DNA from: Rhizophagus irregularis
Taxonomy: Eukaryota; Glomeromycota; Glomeromycetes; Glomerales; Glomeraceae
Assembly (NCBI RefSeq): GCF_026210795.1
Contig: NC_089429.1
Span: 2,294,001 to 2,358,000, forward strand
DNA length: 64,000 nt
Direction: 5' to 3'
Shown here: positions 46,921 to 59,517 of the stretch, piece after piece
Layout: the number at the start of each line of letters is the position of its first letter
Numbering within the stretch: the first letter of the stretch is position 1
The notes under the pieces: model-generated
What the model was told of the DNA's origin: nothing
Database searches by the model: none
Seen by the model: the letters and a program-made list of their open reading frames with translations, nothing else
Program-made: the position numbers and the translations under genes

Positions 46921-47602
46921 TATTATTAAATTTTGCACTAGATATTACGTTATGTAATACTTCATGCTAGAGTTTACCCTCTATTATAATAATTTTTTGT
47001 ATAATTTTTATAAGGATGATGCTCTTAGAATCTTGTAAGCTCTACAAGAAAAATAACAAGCTAGATAAAATGGATAAATTGAGATTTAAGACTTAACAAA
47101 AGTTAGCTGCAGGAAAACGAAAATAGGTAATTTTGCTATGGAGTATAGATCAAATATACATGAGAATATTAACGAACCCAACCAACTTTACATCTAAGTT
47201 ATAGCTCTTTTTGTTGTTCGATTAAAGAATTTTAAAATCTACAGAAACTTAGTCTTTTACTAGAGATTGACATTATGAAAAAAGCTTTGATTTATCCAAT
47301 TAGTAACTATAAGAATCTGACTATCAACGTTCTTTTTATATTTGATATGGTTTTCTACGCAATTGCATATTAACCATTAATTATCGTGTAGTCTTATTAG
47401 TAAGTACTTTTATATAAAATAATATTTTCTTCTGCCTAAATTAAAAATTTCATTCACAAATGTTCGAATTATTCCAGTTCGGCCAGAATTAGCATGGCCA
47501 GATTTAGGCTGAATTAGAACCTAAAGCTGGCCGGTCTTTAAAAAATTCAACCACCAATTAACAGGATTTTTTAACCAATTTTAATTTTTATTTATTTATT
47601 AT
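46921..47602. other. Intergenic
   Basis: AT-rich, with a short GGCC-rich patch at 47470-47545 (CGGCCAGAATTAGCATGGCCAG). No gene. Confidence 0.4.
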
Positions 47603-48420
47603 TTGTTTTATTTCAGATTTTCTATTGAATTAATTTTATTGATCACAAAATTATTATTGGAAGACCTAAAGAAAGAATATGAAGAAAATAACTTTTTCTT
47701 ACGAAGTGCCTTAGGGCCTAGCATTTACAAGAAAAAAAATTCTCACGTCGTTGAACATGTGGGACTATGGGTTATGGGATACTCTTTTTTTTTTATTTTT
47801 AAAGTTGATACGCAGGTACCAAGTCCGGATTTTTTTTCTTTCAGAAATGGAGGGTATGATCATGATATCATTTTCACAATAATTCTCGAAAATAAGGCAC
47901 GTGACGATGACTTTCACACGTCATTGACTACAATCATTACACGAAACCTTGACGATCAAACTGCTGTCTGAAAAAGATTTTTATTGCGTTGTTGTTTAGC
48001 TTGAGACGGACTGTGAACAGCGAGCATGCGATCCTCGAAATTCATACTTGCCATGTAATATAAGACACCTGCTTTGGAAAATCTGGCTGTGGTATTCAAT
48101 TTTTGATAGGGAAAGATATTTCACCTAGAAACAATGAAACGATCCCTCATTTCAAGAGATGTCGCAACTGTTAGTATCAAAAACCAACCCTTAAATTTAC
48201 TTTATTCATTGAAAGCCATCAAAACTATTCAACGAGTGGACCTTTTCGAAAGCGTGTAAGCTCTATGAGCTTAGCGATGACTCGAAACCTAGCATTGATG
48301 TATATGAAGCGTTGTGTAAACTTTTAGACAAAATGGAAACGTGTACTGTGTGCAAGCCGACAATCGTATCCTATGAGGCCACGAAAACATCTATTCCTAC
48401 ACTTATTTCGCCTCACTAAT
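47603..48420 (+). pseudogene. Decayed coding fragments, family unknown
   Basis: An open stretch at 47603-47971 (122 codons, no recognisable domain) is followed by a coherent stop-free segment at 48218-48418 (LFNEWTFSKACKLYELSDD to ALCKLLDKMETC, then VCKPTIVSYEATKTS). Base composition is closer to coding than in the surroundings. The two may be parts of one old gene. No function can be suggested. Confidence 0.35.
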
Positions 48421-50143
48421 TTTCCTGTTTAAATTGAGAAGAACGGACGCGAAAATCTTTTGACTATGAAATTGAATTACGTATAACCGGGAGGGAGAAT
48501 GGTGGGGAGTAAAAGTCATACCTACTTGTATCCTTGGTGGCTTGGTACTCCCAACCTATTGTGATACAAAATGAAAATATGAAAGAAAAGGCGGAAAAGG
48601 TCCTTGTACATATTATGGTTGTTGAGGTGGAGGTTTCTAGGGAAATAAGAAAGGTGGGTCATCGGGTAGTCTTATGATTGAAATAGATGGGCCTTAGGAT
48701 GGTTTGAAGTGGTTATCTCAATCACTCATTCATGTAGTTTGTTTTACGTGTATAGAAACGTCATGTACTACGCGCTATTCTTGGATTTTTGTATTTTCTA
48801 CATCAATGCTATAACGTAATAAAATTTTTTTTTACAAGACGCTGATCGTAACAAAATGGCATAGTTTTTCATAACATAAAATCAATTGAGGTGAACGTTA
48901 AATTTAGCAGCACATGATCCTCATCCACAGGATGATATTTTTTCGGAAAGTTCTAGCATAGTATTAATTATCTAGCCTTATTGATCTCAAATTTTTTTAT
49001 TGTAATTAAGGTCTGTTGGTCAGGTTTTCGTGATGCGATCATATTTTCCGAAGATTGATTTCAAAATCGATCTTTAGACCACTGCAAAAGATGAGGCTCT
49101 GGTTAGTAAATCCTTTTATCTGCCTTGCGTAAGTAATGCGAAATAAAGAAGAATAAAAGAAAAGTATGTTAATAACACTTAGATTTGATTCATCATCATG
49201 ATTCTAGTCATTTTTTCTGCTTTATTACAATTCTTGATCTTTTTAGCATATTTGACAAAGAAATCGTGGTAGTTGGCACGTGTTTTGTGGGCACAGTTCA
49301 CAGTTCTCATATATCGCAAATTTAAAAGCCTGGCAATATCGTTATGACAAACTCTATCAAAAGCATTCACTGTGAATGTGAAGCGGAATATGAAAATGAA
49401 ATATAAAGGTTAGAGTGGATTGAAAGTAATTTTTTACTTTTTATCTGCTAGCAATAGACATCATTTCAGAATGTATGTGTGGGAATTAGTCAAAAAAAAA
49501 ATTATGTCATTTGGAGTAATGTGGCGAAAATTTAACTTCTGAAATCATAGAAGCAAAGTATATACGATGAAAAATTAGCATTAGACAGTATGGAGTAGCG
49601 GGAAAGAACTCCCATTTTATGGGTTAGGGCTTGAGATCTATTTTTTACGTATAATTATATAATTATTTCAACTAAAATAAAAGATTTTTGCTTTATTATT
49701 TCTGATAGAACGTGTAACTAGTTGCTCTCAAATTATAATTATATAAATTACATTAGAAAATTGCATCAAATAGGCATAATAATTCTCATTATAACTACGA
49801 TACGATATTTAATCAACGACTGTTATTTCTGTATCTTCTTCTCCCCCATTTTTGATACTTCCTCTTTATCTCCTCTAGTAACAAATCTCCGTATACTTCC
49901 GTATACTCCCATAAAATCCAGAAGCAGATCAGAACGGTTTAAAGAGAATTTCAAGAAAAGAACGGTTTACAGTAATCACCACAAGTCATTCACAACTATT
50001 TATAGCCTTCAATGTAAACTCTGTTTTATGGACGGAAAAATCTGATTCAACAGCAGATCGGCTCTTTTGCATGTAGTGTTAGAAAGTCAGTTGTCCCACT
50101 ACCTCTACGAATCAACACAGTACTCCCTATTGTGCAATACTTC
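48421..50143. other. Intergenic
   Basis: Mixed composition (48480-48680 is less AT-rich) without a continuous frame. Short frames at 49179-49370 (-) and 49722-50045 (+) show no features. Confidence 0.35.
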
Positions 50144-50332
50144 ATCTTTTGCTAAGATATAGAAAGAGGTTCTTCTAAGAATCAATAGTGGAAAGTTAGG
50201 GTCCATGTATTAATATTTAAAACTAGGAGTAATATTTTATCTTTTGCTAAGATATAGAAAGAGGTTCTTCTAAGAATCAATAGTGGAAAGTTAGGGTCCA
50301 TGTATTAATATTTAAAACTAGGAGTAATATTT
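50144..50332. repeat. Perfect 94-bp tandem duplication
   Basis: 50144-50237 and 50239-50332 are identical (ATCTTTTGCTAAGATATAG to GGAGTAATATTT), with a 95-bp period. Identity without a single change suggests a very recent duplication or an assembly artefact. Confidence 0.8.
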
Positions 50333-51739
50333 AACGTATTTTCCCCACCTATTTGTTTCACTTTTTTTATTGTCAAGTTTCTTGTTTTAATCTTCCGATT
50401 AATTAAATAAATAATGAGATAGTAATGAGATACCGTATTTGGCAATACAATTTCTTTTCCTAAAATTCTTCAATTATATACTACGATATGTCTTTTTTCA
50501 GTTGGTACAAAATCATTTATTCCGAAGACCAATGATAATACAAACCATTACTGGAAAATTGAAAAAATGTTTGTTTGCTTAATGAAATACATAATAAAAA
50601 TTTTCATATTTTAAATAATAATGCTTACAGCTATACATAAACCAAATTCTCAAAGTCTTAAAGTTCTATAAAAATTATGAGATTTTAACCCTCTTTGTTC
50701 AACAAATTGTTGTGCTATAATATCTCCTGTAACAAATAATGTTCCTGAATAAATTCAAATTTATAATATTAAATTTCTAAAAATTTTGTAATAAATTAAA
50801 AAAGAGTCCATCCACCGATCCACGGCTATCTGGTATCGTTCTTTAGACCGGTTTGTTACAATTAAAAATCCCATGTTAGGTAATTATATCCCTTGATGTC
50901 CCGCCAAAATTTTAATGTCCCGGACATTGTCCGTCCACACGTCCCGTCCAAAAATTGTCCAAGTTTACAATTTGTCTTATCAAGACAACACCTAATGGGC
51001 TATAATTTATATTTAAGATCACGTGATTTTAATGCCGGACATCTTTGGACGTGTCCTAGACTGTCCCGTCCCTATGACAACACTGCCTTGCATTAAAAGA
51101 TTAATTAATTCATTTATTTATTTTTCTTTTTCAATAAAGGACTATTAACGCGTGTCACTTTAGATCCCATGTTTTATTACAACATTTTTCGTAGGTCGGG
51201 CACTATTAGAAGGTCAACAAATTTTAGAAAAGCTTGGAGATGTAAAAGATGTAAATATAAATTCCTCTCAGAATATTTATCTTAAAGATATTGTTTACTT
51301 AACATTAATATTTTTTACCTTCTAATATACACAGGCTTTTGTACCTACTTTAATTAATAATTATAAATTGTACAATTGCTCAATTTTCATTTTATTCCAT
51401 TGAATTATTTTAGTTGTTAATTGTGTTGCACTTGGCTGGAATACTTATTTATTTGTTATCAATAAGAAAGTTCCGACAAAGTGAGTGTTAAATAGGAAAC
51501 GAAATAAATGGAATTGACTACTAGTGATAGAAAAAATTTTGTTATAAATAAAATTATTAAAACTTTCGTTGACGGTCTAGTAAAATGACTGATGAGATTT
51601 CTTCGAGCGTATTTATTATATATTTTTGAAATAATATCAACAAGATGATAACTAAAAAAGAATCAATGGTCAATATTTATTTTGATTAACAACATCAGAT
51701 ACTAACATCTACTTACAAATCAAGAAGAACTTTTTCACA
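50333..51739. other. Intergenic with GTCCCG-rich patch
   Basis: 50900-51080 is relatively GC-rich, with repeated GTCCCG, CCGGACA and GGACGTGTCC motifs and a TCACGTGATT site. It may be a degraded element related in style to the TCCGGA foldback at 4787. The rest is plain AT-rich DNA. Confidence 0.4.
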
Positions 51740-52440
51740 ATACAACCTAAATGGTTCATTCAGAACTTCAACCTGAATTGCAGTTTTGAATTTTTTTCAG
51801 TTTCTTTAGAGACCGGTTCTTCTTTGATATGGAATTGTTTATTCCGCTGTTGATCTCGTTGATATTCCCACTTTCCTTTTATCAGATTGAATAAAATGTT
51901 TTGAAATTAATAATACTCTTCAGCCCTCATTTCTGATTTTCATTCGATTTCTGATCCCATCAGAACATCAGACAAGCTAGGAGGTCATCTGTGCCCCATT
52001 ACTGTTCGATGGCTCTAAGAGTTTTGAATGACGAACAATCTAGGAGATTTTCGTTCGCCACGCCACATATTCAAAAGTTTTTTACTTTCTTATAATCATC
52101 GTATAGCAACTTTGCTTCATCACCCCTTTTTCCTTGTTCACTATTCATAATTGCCTCTAGAGATTTAAGATATGCATCTATTTTAAGCTTGAAAGGCTCC
52201 TCAGTAGATTAGTTTAAAAAATATAAAATGCCTCAGTATGCAGAATTTCGCTTGAAGTAAACGTGAAGTTACATTTTTCCTTCTACAAATATATTCCCTG
52301 AAGTATAACTGTGAATCCGTTTAAATAGACTTTTTTGTTGGTCAAACATGACGAACTTTCCATTAACGTCATTGAAAATGGGAATTGGAATCAAACCGTA
52401 ACAAATGAACGACTGTGAGAAGATATTATTAAGTTTTTTG
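51740..52440 (-). pseudogene. Decayed gene, minus strand, family unknown
   Basis: Reading the minus strand from 52440 gives YGLIPIPIFNDVNGKFVMFD and SLFKRIHSYTSGNIF, then after stops EEPFKLKIDAYLKSLEAIMN and GDEAKLLYDDYKKVKN (52070-52200), then KWEYQRDQQRNKQF and EEPVSKETEKNSK (51790-51880). The order and orientation are consistent, so this is one gene with frameshifts and perhaps introns. No domain was recognised. Confidence 0.5.
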
Positions 52441-53297
52441 AGGGGGGGATACTGAAAACTTATAATAAAATAGACGCGAGTAATTTAAGTAATTTAGTAA
52501 AAAGATCAAAAAAATCACGAGTAAATCATATGATTTTCGAGTAAATTCGAGTCACGTGGTTGGCGCAGCGTACTGCGTATATATCGCAAGTTCGCAACAC
52601 TGAATTCAAATATAATGAATCTAGAATTTTATGGGTTTGCATTGTATCCTTAGTTAACAAATTTATATCATGGACATTCGAATCTCAGTATATTTGAATA
52701 TCATGACAGATTCGAATCTCAAAATTCTATATTCGAATATCTAAATTTACATGTTTTATAACGAACGTTCGAATATCCTAATTTCAAACGGAAGCATACG
52801 CAGCGATGTGCACTGGAAGTTACCATTTGGACTTCGAATCTCAATAATATTTCTAATTCTGACAAAAGTCATTGGGAAACTTCCAATGTATATCACTTCC
52901 TATACGTACTGTACGTATAGTCAAGGTATTAACACGAAGAAGCTAAGAAAGCGCGTTCCTTGTTTACTTTTCTTAGTTCTCAAATTCTGCTAAAGTTTTT
53001 AGTTTAACCAAATAAAATAAATAATTTATTCCAATAAAATATCTAAACGTATGTTTCTAAACAATAAGTAATTGCAGAATAACAAATTTATCGGCTTTAT
53101 TGAGATTAGTAAGATTTTCGCAGTTCAAATTCAAAAAAGCGAATTGAATGTTCCTCTTTTTGTGCTTATTTCTTATAATTAAACGAAGATTCACTTCTCG
53201 ACATATTTTGTCTCGATTATTAAACTAATTAATTTTAGAGATTTTACGATACGATGCGAACAATGATGATGTTATTAAACTAATTTTCGGGGGTGAC
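52441..53297. other. Intergenic
   Basis: Contains repeated ATTCGAATCTCA/GAATATC motifs (52675-52780) and a TACGTACTGTACGTA palindrome near 52901. An 80-codon frame (52751-52993) has no support. Confidence 0.4.
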
Positions 53298-53479
53298 GAA
53301 AACAAGTACAGTATGGAATCCTATGTATGTATGTATGGTGACCTATGTATGGATGTATGGTGGCCTATGTATAGTATATTACTATTGTGATAACTATACC
53401 GTATGAAAATTAACACCATACATACCATACATTGACCACCATACATACATACATAGGATTCCATACTGTACTTGTTTTC
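53298..53479. mobile_element. MITE with about 45-bp inverted repeats, 182 bp
   Basis: The left arm starts GAAAACAAGTACAGTATGGA, continues through CCTATGTATGTATG to GGTG, and is mirrored without error on the right (53433-53479). The middle holds GGTGGCC and GTATGG units. The length of the perfect inverted repeat suggests recent activity. The target duplication could not be separated from the arms; a TA next to CAGTATGG is possible. Confidence 0.7.
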
Positions 53480-53687
53480 TATATAATCCTAATTTTCGTA
53501 AGTAGATTCGAAAATATTTACGTATTACTATGTATGGTAAATGATGAACTTATTATATAGATTAGATTATCTTTTTTAGTAGGTGTTACCACATTGTGAT
53601 AAATGCTACAAAGTTAATTGAGAATTTAGCATATAAACAAAATTTTCTTTTTTTTTCTCATAATTTTTTATCTAATTTTTTACAATT

Positions 53688-56600
53688 ATGAACGAAACTG
53701 CTGCACCTAAAAAGAAAACATTGAAAGTAGTTGAAGATGGCGCGGAACAAGTAGAAGCCGCGACAAATGTAGCAGTACCATTTGCAAATTTTTTACCATT
53801 TATAGAAGAGGTGTCCAGGTTACTTAAAGAAATCGTAGATATATATCAAACAGCAGTAATTAATAAAGGAATATGTGGTGTAATGTTAGATAGAGTAGCC
53901 ATAGCTGAATCAGCTACAAAAAAATTCTTAAAAGTCCGAGAGAATGAAGAATTTTTTTCAGCAGAAAATTATGTTAATTTACAAAAATTAGTTACCGTAG
54001 TTGGTAAAATACGTAAATTTCTAGCAGAAATTTCTCAAGTTAGGGGATTAAAAAAACATACGCAAGCTAAAAATATTGAAAAGACTGCAATGGATTTAAA
54101 TAAAGAATTTGATTCTACCATTCAACTTTTGGAATTTGCTTTCATGGTTGATTTCAGTTTACGTGATGATATTGATAATAAAAAGATCAGAGCTGATATC
54201 GAAGATTTAATTGAGGTAATGTGTTTGATATAAATAATTGACATTTTAATTTTTAATACGCATGAGATAAATATAGTAAATTTAATAAATATTCATAATA
54301 GAATCTTCAAGCAATCGGAGGTGGTGGTGGTAGATTTGATCCGAATAAAAATGTCTCCACAATAATGGATAAATCCGAAACTAACATATTTCAAAGTGAA
54401 TTACTTCCATATAATGATTTTGAAGAAGTTGAAGTTGGAGAAAATGTTGGTAAAAAAATAAAAAAATATAAAAGAATAAAAAATGGGGTTAATGATTTCG
54501 TTGTATTAAAATTAGTAGCAGATGAAAGTATTAAGGAAGAGGCTAAGAATAATATTAAAAATCAAGTTACAATTTTAAGTAAATTAGAAGAATGTGATAA
54601 TATTATTCAATTTTTTGGTTTAACTACTATTGATGGTAATAAATGGTTTTTAGTAACTGAATGGGCTGAATATGGTAATTTACGCGAATTTTATAATACT
54701 TTTGGACCACTTGATGTTAAGGCGAAAGTACTATTTGCTATTGATATTTCTAGAGGTTTAAGTTTCTTGAATGCTGTTGAGGTAATTATCTTTGATGAGG
54801 GTTTCTTGTTTTAAAATTATATTTATATACGTTTATATATTTAACCATTTCTTGATTTCCTATAAATAGATTGTTCATTGTGATATAAGAGCCGAGAATA
54901 TTTTAATTACAGATTATCAAACGGCCAAGATCGCAAATTTTAGTTCAAGTAAAGCCGTAACTGATGTTACAAAAAACCACAAAACAACACTAGAACGTGT
55001 TCGATATTGTGCTCCAGAAAATTCAGAAAAATTAGGAACACAAACTAAATATAATACAAAGAGTGAAATTTATAGTTTTGGTATCTTACTTTGGGAAATC
55101 GCCGAAGAAAAAGTTCCTTATGCGAATTATAACGATATTATGGCTATTACTGAACTTGTTGGTGAAAAAAAATACCGTGAACCATTTTCTGATGCTTCTC
55201 CTTTACCAAAAGAATATCAAGATATTGCAAAAAAAGGTGTATTCATCAAAATTTTCACTTATCTTTTTATTTATAATATTAACTTTTGTAAATATCTATC
55301 TATATTTTAGCTGTTGATCATGATCCAAATTATAGGCCTTCATTTACAAAGATATTTACCGTATTACAAGATCTATATATGAAAACTTCTTCTAATTCTA
55401 TTGGTTCTTCTAGTCCTATTGGTTCTGTAAGACGACAAAGAATCTTGTTGAAAGATTTCATTAATTCTCTTTCTTTAAAGAGTATTACTTACTTACTATA
55501 TATTTATTTAAAAATCAGGAATGGATCAAAAAGAAAATGGAGGAAGAAGATATTAATTACTTTGAATATAATGAATTTAGCAAACCTATTCCAATTGGTA
55601 AAGGAGGATTTGGCTTTGTGCATAAAGCGGAAACTAATGATAAAAAACAAGTTGCATTGAAAGGTCTCATAGATTCAGTAATCGATGAAAATGTTATTAA
55701 AAACTTCGTAAAAGAGGTAAGAATCGTATTTAAATCCATCATAATGTATAAGTAGCTTGTAATAAAAACTATTCTTTTAGTTAAAACTTCTTCGTATGGT
55801 CAGCTATCATGACAATATTAATAGATTTCTTGGAATAACAAAAGGTAGTCTAATTTATTGAATTCATTCTTATAAATTTAATTAATTATATTTTAAATTA
55901 AATGGGCAGATAATATTGGTTATGTTATGGTATTGGAATACGCTAATGAAGGAAATTTAAGAGAATATTTAGAAAAAAAATTTGATTCATTACAATGGGA
56001 GAATAAGATTCAAATGGCATTAGATATTACACGCGGATTATTATGTTTACACTCGAGGAACATAATTCATAGAGATTTGGTAAATCAATAATTTATAATT
56101 TATTTATTTTTATTACATTTTTCTTAAATAATAATTTTTAGTAACGTTTACAATTATTCTTTAGCACTCAAAAAATATATTAGTGAATGACGGTAAATTA
56201 TTAATTGCAGACTTTGGATTATCTAAACAATTAACGGAAGTTACATCTAATTCAACAAGTAACAGGATGGGAATTATTGAATATGTTGAACCACAATGTA
56301 TAAGGAATGTAAATTATGTAAAAGATAAAAGGTCTGATGTTTATAGCTTAGGTGTTTTATTATGGGAGATTACAAGTGGTCGACCTCCTTTTTGTCATAT
56401 GGTAGAACGAGATATGTTAGGTTATCACATTAGTCGTGAGAATCTTAGAGAAGAACCAATTGAAGGTACGCCTTTAGAGTATCAACAACTTTATCAAAAA
56501 TGTTGGGATGGAGATCCGGAGAAAAGACCCGATATTAATCAAATATATAAAGAAATTTTAAGTCAATCCAATGTCAATGATATTAGCGAACAATCCGAAG

Positions 56601-56689
56601 ATTCATTAGTAAATAATGATAGTCTTGATAATTTAAACATACAATCAGCCCAATCAGATCTATGCATAAAAACCGAATTGGTATTATAA
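53688..56689 (+). CDS. MLKL-like helical bundle, pseudokinase and kinase protein
   Basis: Eight exons: 53688-54215, 54302-54781, 54870-55236, 55311-55426, 55519-55716, 55781-55844, 55910-56079 and 56165-56689. All are GT-AG with matching phases, giving 815 aa. Residues 25-176 are predicted all-helical (FLPFIEEVSRLLKEIVDIYQ, CGVMLDRV), resembling the N-terminal four-helix bundle of MLKL-type proteins. Domain 2 (about 215-480) is kinase-like: it has Lys246, HCD at 339-341 and APE at 384-386, but no glycine loop and ANF (358-360) in place of DFG, so it is probably catalytically dead. A Ser-rich linker (about 480-497) leads to domain 3 (about 515-765): GKGGFG (524-529), Lys545, HRDL (638-641) and DFG (657-659), so likely active. 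A Ser/Asp-rich tail follows. The 4HB call is by pattern and could be another Cbl-N-like bundle. Confidence 0.8.
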
Positions 56690-57900
56690 ATAGGTTATAT
56701 AAATGAGATGAGATTTAATCAAAAGATATTATCTTCGCTTTTATCAAAAGATATATATCTTTTGTATTTTTCCATACAGAGTCCCAATATTTATTAACAT
56801 CAATCAAATGATTCAATCAGCTATATTGTTATGGTTTCCATAAACTTGCTGGATTCAAAGTTAGCTACATAATAATTAAAGACCATTTGATGCTTGTTTA
56901 TCTTTCCTGAACGTGAGATGTAATCTTCAGTTGTTAACTCACACTTCAATTCTGCTATTTGCCTTCTATGTTAAGATTTGGTGTTTCTTTTTGGCCATCA
57001 CTTGAATATCTACTAAGGAATACTAATGAATCATGTACTGTACAGTGCAATAAGTATAGCACCTAGAAATTTCCTATTATAATATGTTTTCAAACATCCT
57101 CTTTAAAAATCTTATTAAATTTTTATTAATCAGAGTATTGAAAGCAACAGCATACATCATAAGACTCATAATAAAAATTTTATTAAATGATGCATATATA
57201 AAAAGCACGAATTAACGTGCCTACTACTACTACATTTGTTAAGCATAGACACGAAACACATCATATGATTTGTACACTATTTGTACTGAATGTACATTTA
57301 TTTCCAGAATATCCTTGGAACATTCAGGTATTAAGTAAATTAGGACATGCCAAAAAACTTGATATAGTACGTACGTTTGTTAAAATCTAAATTTTTTACA
57401 CTAGTATGTACGATTATTTAAAATATTTCTGTACGTATTTGTTTTTTTAAACATGAAATAGAAACAATAGAACCATTTAATATTTAAATTATTTAGCTCC
57501 ACAATAATTACAGGAATATTCAGTATTTACGAAGCAAAGTTTGCATTACAAATTACAAAATACCTGGATATATTAAAATAAAATACCTATTTTGCAATTC
57601 CAGTTCAATACTTAATGTAAATTTGAATTTCCAAATTTTCAACTTGAATTACTTGAATTTCATTTTTAATATATTACAAATATCATGACGTAATCACTTT
57701 TCTTTAGTATCTATCAAAACTTTTTTCTTTTACAAGGATTTTTGGTCTCAGATTTTTTATTATATGTATCTTTAATAAAAGAAATGTATTTTATATTAAA
57801 ATAAATATATTACATAATAATAAACTTTTACCTTTATGATTTGATGCAATTTGCTGTCTTTTACTTCACTTTTATCACATCTTGTATGTAGAGTATTTTT
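56690..57900. other. Intergenic
   Basis: AT-rich. 57040-57064 (TACAGTGCAATAAGTATAGC) looks like one end of a Tc1-type element, but no partner end was found. No gene. Confidence 0.4.
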
Positions 57901-58260
57901 AATATTTAATCATGTCTTTTATCACTAAAAAATTATTTCCTTCTTTATTAATTAAAGCACGAGTTGCTTCTGCCATATTAGTATTATTTCCATATTTGTC
58001 AAAATACAATGCTCCATTTTGGACATACAGTATTATTTATGCAATTATCCATATAGTCTTACAATATTTTGCCCATTATAGAAATACTTAGTTTCATCTA
58101 ACTTTGAATAAATTAATTTACCTTTTGCATCAGCATTTAGTCTGAGGATTCAATTTCATTTAAAATGGATTCAACAGATTCTTGTGAAGTAACATTAATA
58201 ATAGATTTGCTAACTTATATATTTCTTACATTAAATAGATTTCTATATTATAAATAAATT
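57901..58260 (-). pseudogene. Decayed coding fragment
   Basis: The minus strand reads FDKYGNNTNMAEATRALINK and then NNFLVIKDMIKY (about 57912-58010) before stops. Weaker continuation extends up to 58250. Probably a transposon or multigene-family relic. Confidence 0.3.
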
Positions 58261-58329
58261 AGTACTTAATTTTTTTAATTAAATATAAATATTATAAAAC
58301 AAATCACTAACCATTATATCTGAATTACA

Positions 58330-59130
58330 AAAGATAAAGATTTAGATAATTATGAAAATGAAAATATTAAAATTCTTTTAGAACAAGAACAATGTAATAA
58401 AATTCAGTATAATATAGTAAGATAAAATCTACTAACATATTTTTTTTAAGATCAATGTTCTGATTTTCAGTATTATTCTAATACACATCACATTACATAC
58501 CCATATTCATGTAAACAGGACGGACATGCTTATTACAATATTAACTTAAACTACTTACAAAACTTAATCAATAATGCTTGGATTTGGTTAAAAAAAATTA
58601 AATATAAAAGTTAAAATAAGATAAATTTATAAATAAAATTTGAAGATACATTAATATCTGAAATTTTCAATTGGAGCAAAATTAATGGATCTATATATTA
58701 TGTGATAAAATCGAATAATCGCATTAAAAATTGATGGCAGAAGATGAATATGTATAGCAGAAGGTTAAAACTTTACATAGATATTCTTTACATCATATAT
58801 AATCTATGAAAAAAATAATACAATACTTGCTCTCATAATACAGGTTTTTTACTTGTAAAGATTTCAGCTAATTATAATATTTGCTTATTAAAAATTAAAA
58901 GGTTATTACTTATAAAAGTTAGCCAATAATGATTTGATTTGGATAAAAATCTATTTAATTTAAATTTGATATAAAATGAGACTTTTAGTAAATTTTGGTA
59001 ATATTCTGATATATGAAATTTTTCAATGAAGTAAAAAAAAATATAATGATAAAATTGTGGATGATTGACAAATGATCGGTAAAATTGAAGTGATAAAATG
59101 AAGATGTTCGCCTTGTTATTCATATATACA
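58330..59130 (+). pseudogene. Decayed gene with a duplicated segment
   Basis: 58333-58425 reads DLDNYENENIKILLEQEQC. After a possible short intron (58425-58452) it continues HHITYPYSCKQDGHAYYNIN, then LQNLINNAWIWLKK (58490-58605) and LISEIFNWSKINGSIYYVIK. A second, more decayed copy of the NNAWIWLKK to EIFNWS part lies at 58905-59060. Stops throughout. Family unknown. Confidence 0.4.
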
Positions 59131-59515
59131 TGTTAAAAAAATCATAAGCCTAATGTTTGTGCAAACTAACTATTTATTAATTATTTACTTAATTTTAAAA
59201 TAAAAATGGTTTCAGAAAATATTATTCACTATGAAGCATTTAATTTACTATGATCTCATTATTCCATTTTGTTTATTACTTAAATGTCTTAGAAAAACAT
59301 GTAACTGGCCCTTAGTGCTAATCGTTATAATAAAATTAATCAACAATGCTTTCAGATTTGTCACCAAACATCTCATTAAAATTTCAAAGAACTGTATTGT
59401 CTTTAACTGATCTACTAATAATTTGATCTTAAATCGTTTTTTATGTAATTTTTTCTGTAACAAATATTTGCCATCATTAACTTTTAACTTCAAAATTATC
59501 TATTTAAATCAGCTT
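59131..59515. other. Intergenic
   Basis: AT-rich; the 81-codon minus-strand frame here has no recognisable feature. Confidence 0.35.
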
Positions 59516-59517
59516 TA

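Noticed and set aside
49179-49370. 63-codon minus-strand frame
   Set aside because: No recognisable motif, no splice context, and flanked by AT-rich non-coding sequence.
57040-57064. Tc1-like terminus TACAGTGCAATAAGTATAGC
   Set aside because: No matching inverted end or transposase nearby; could be chance or a solo remnant.
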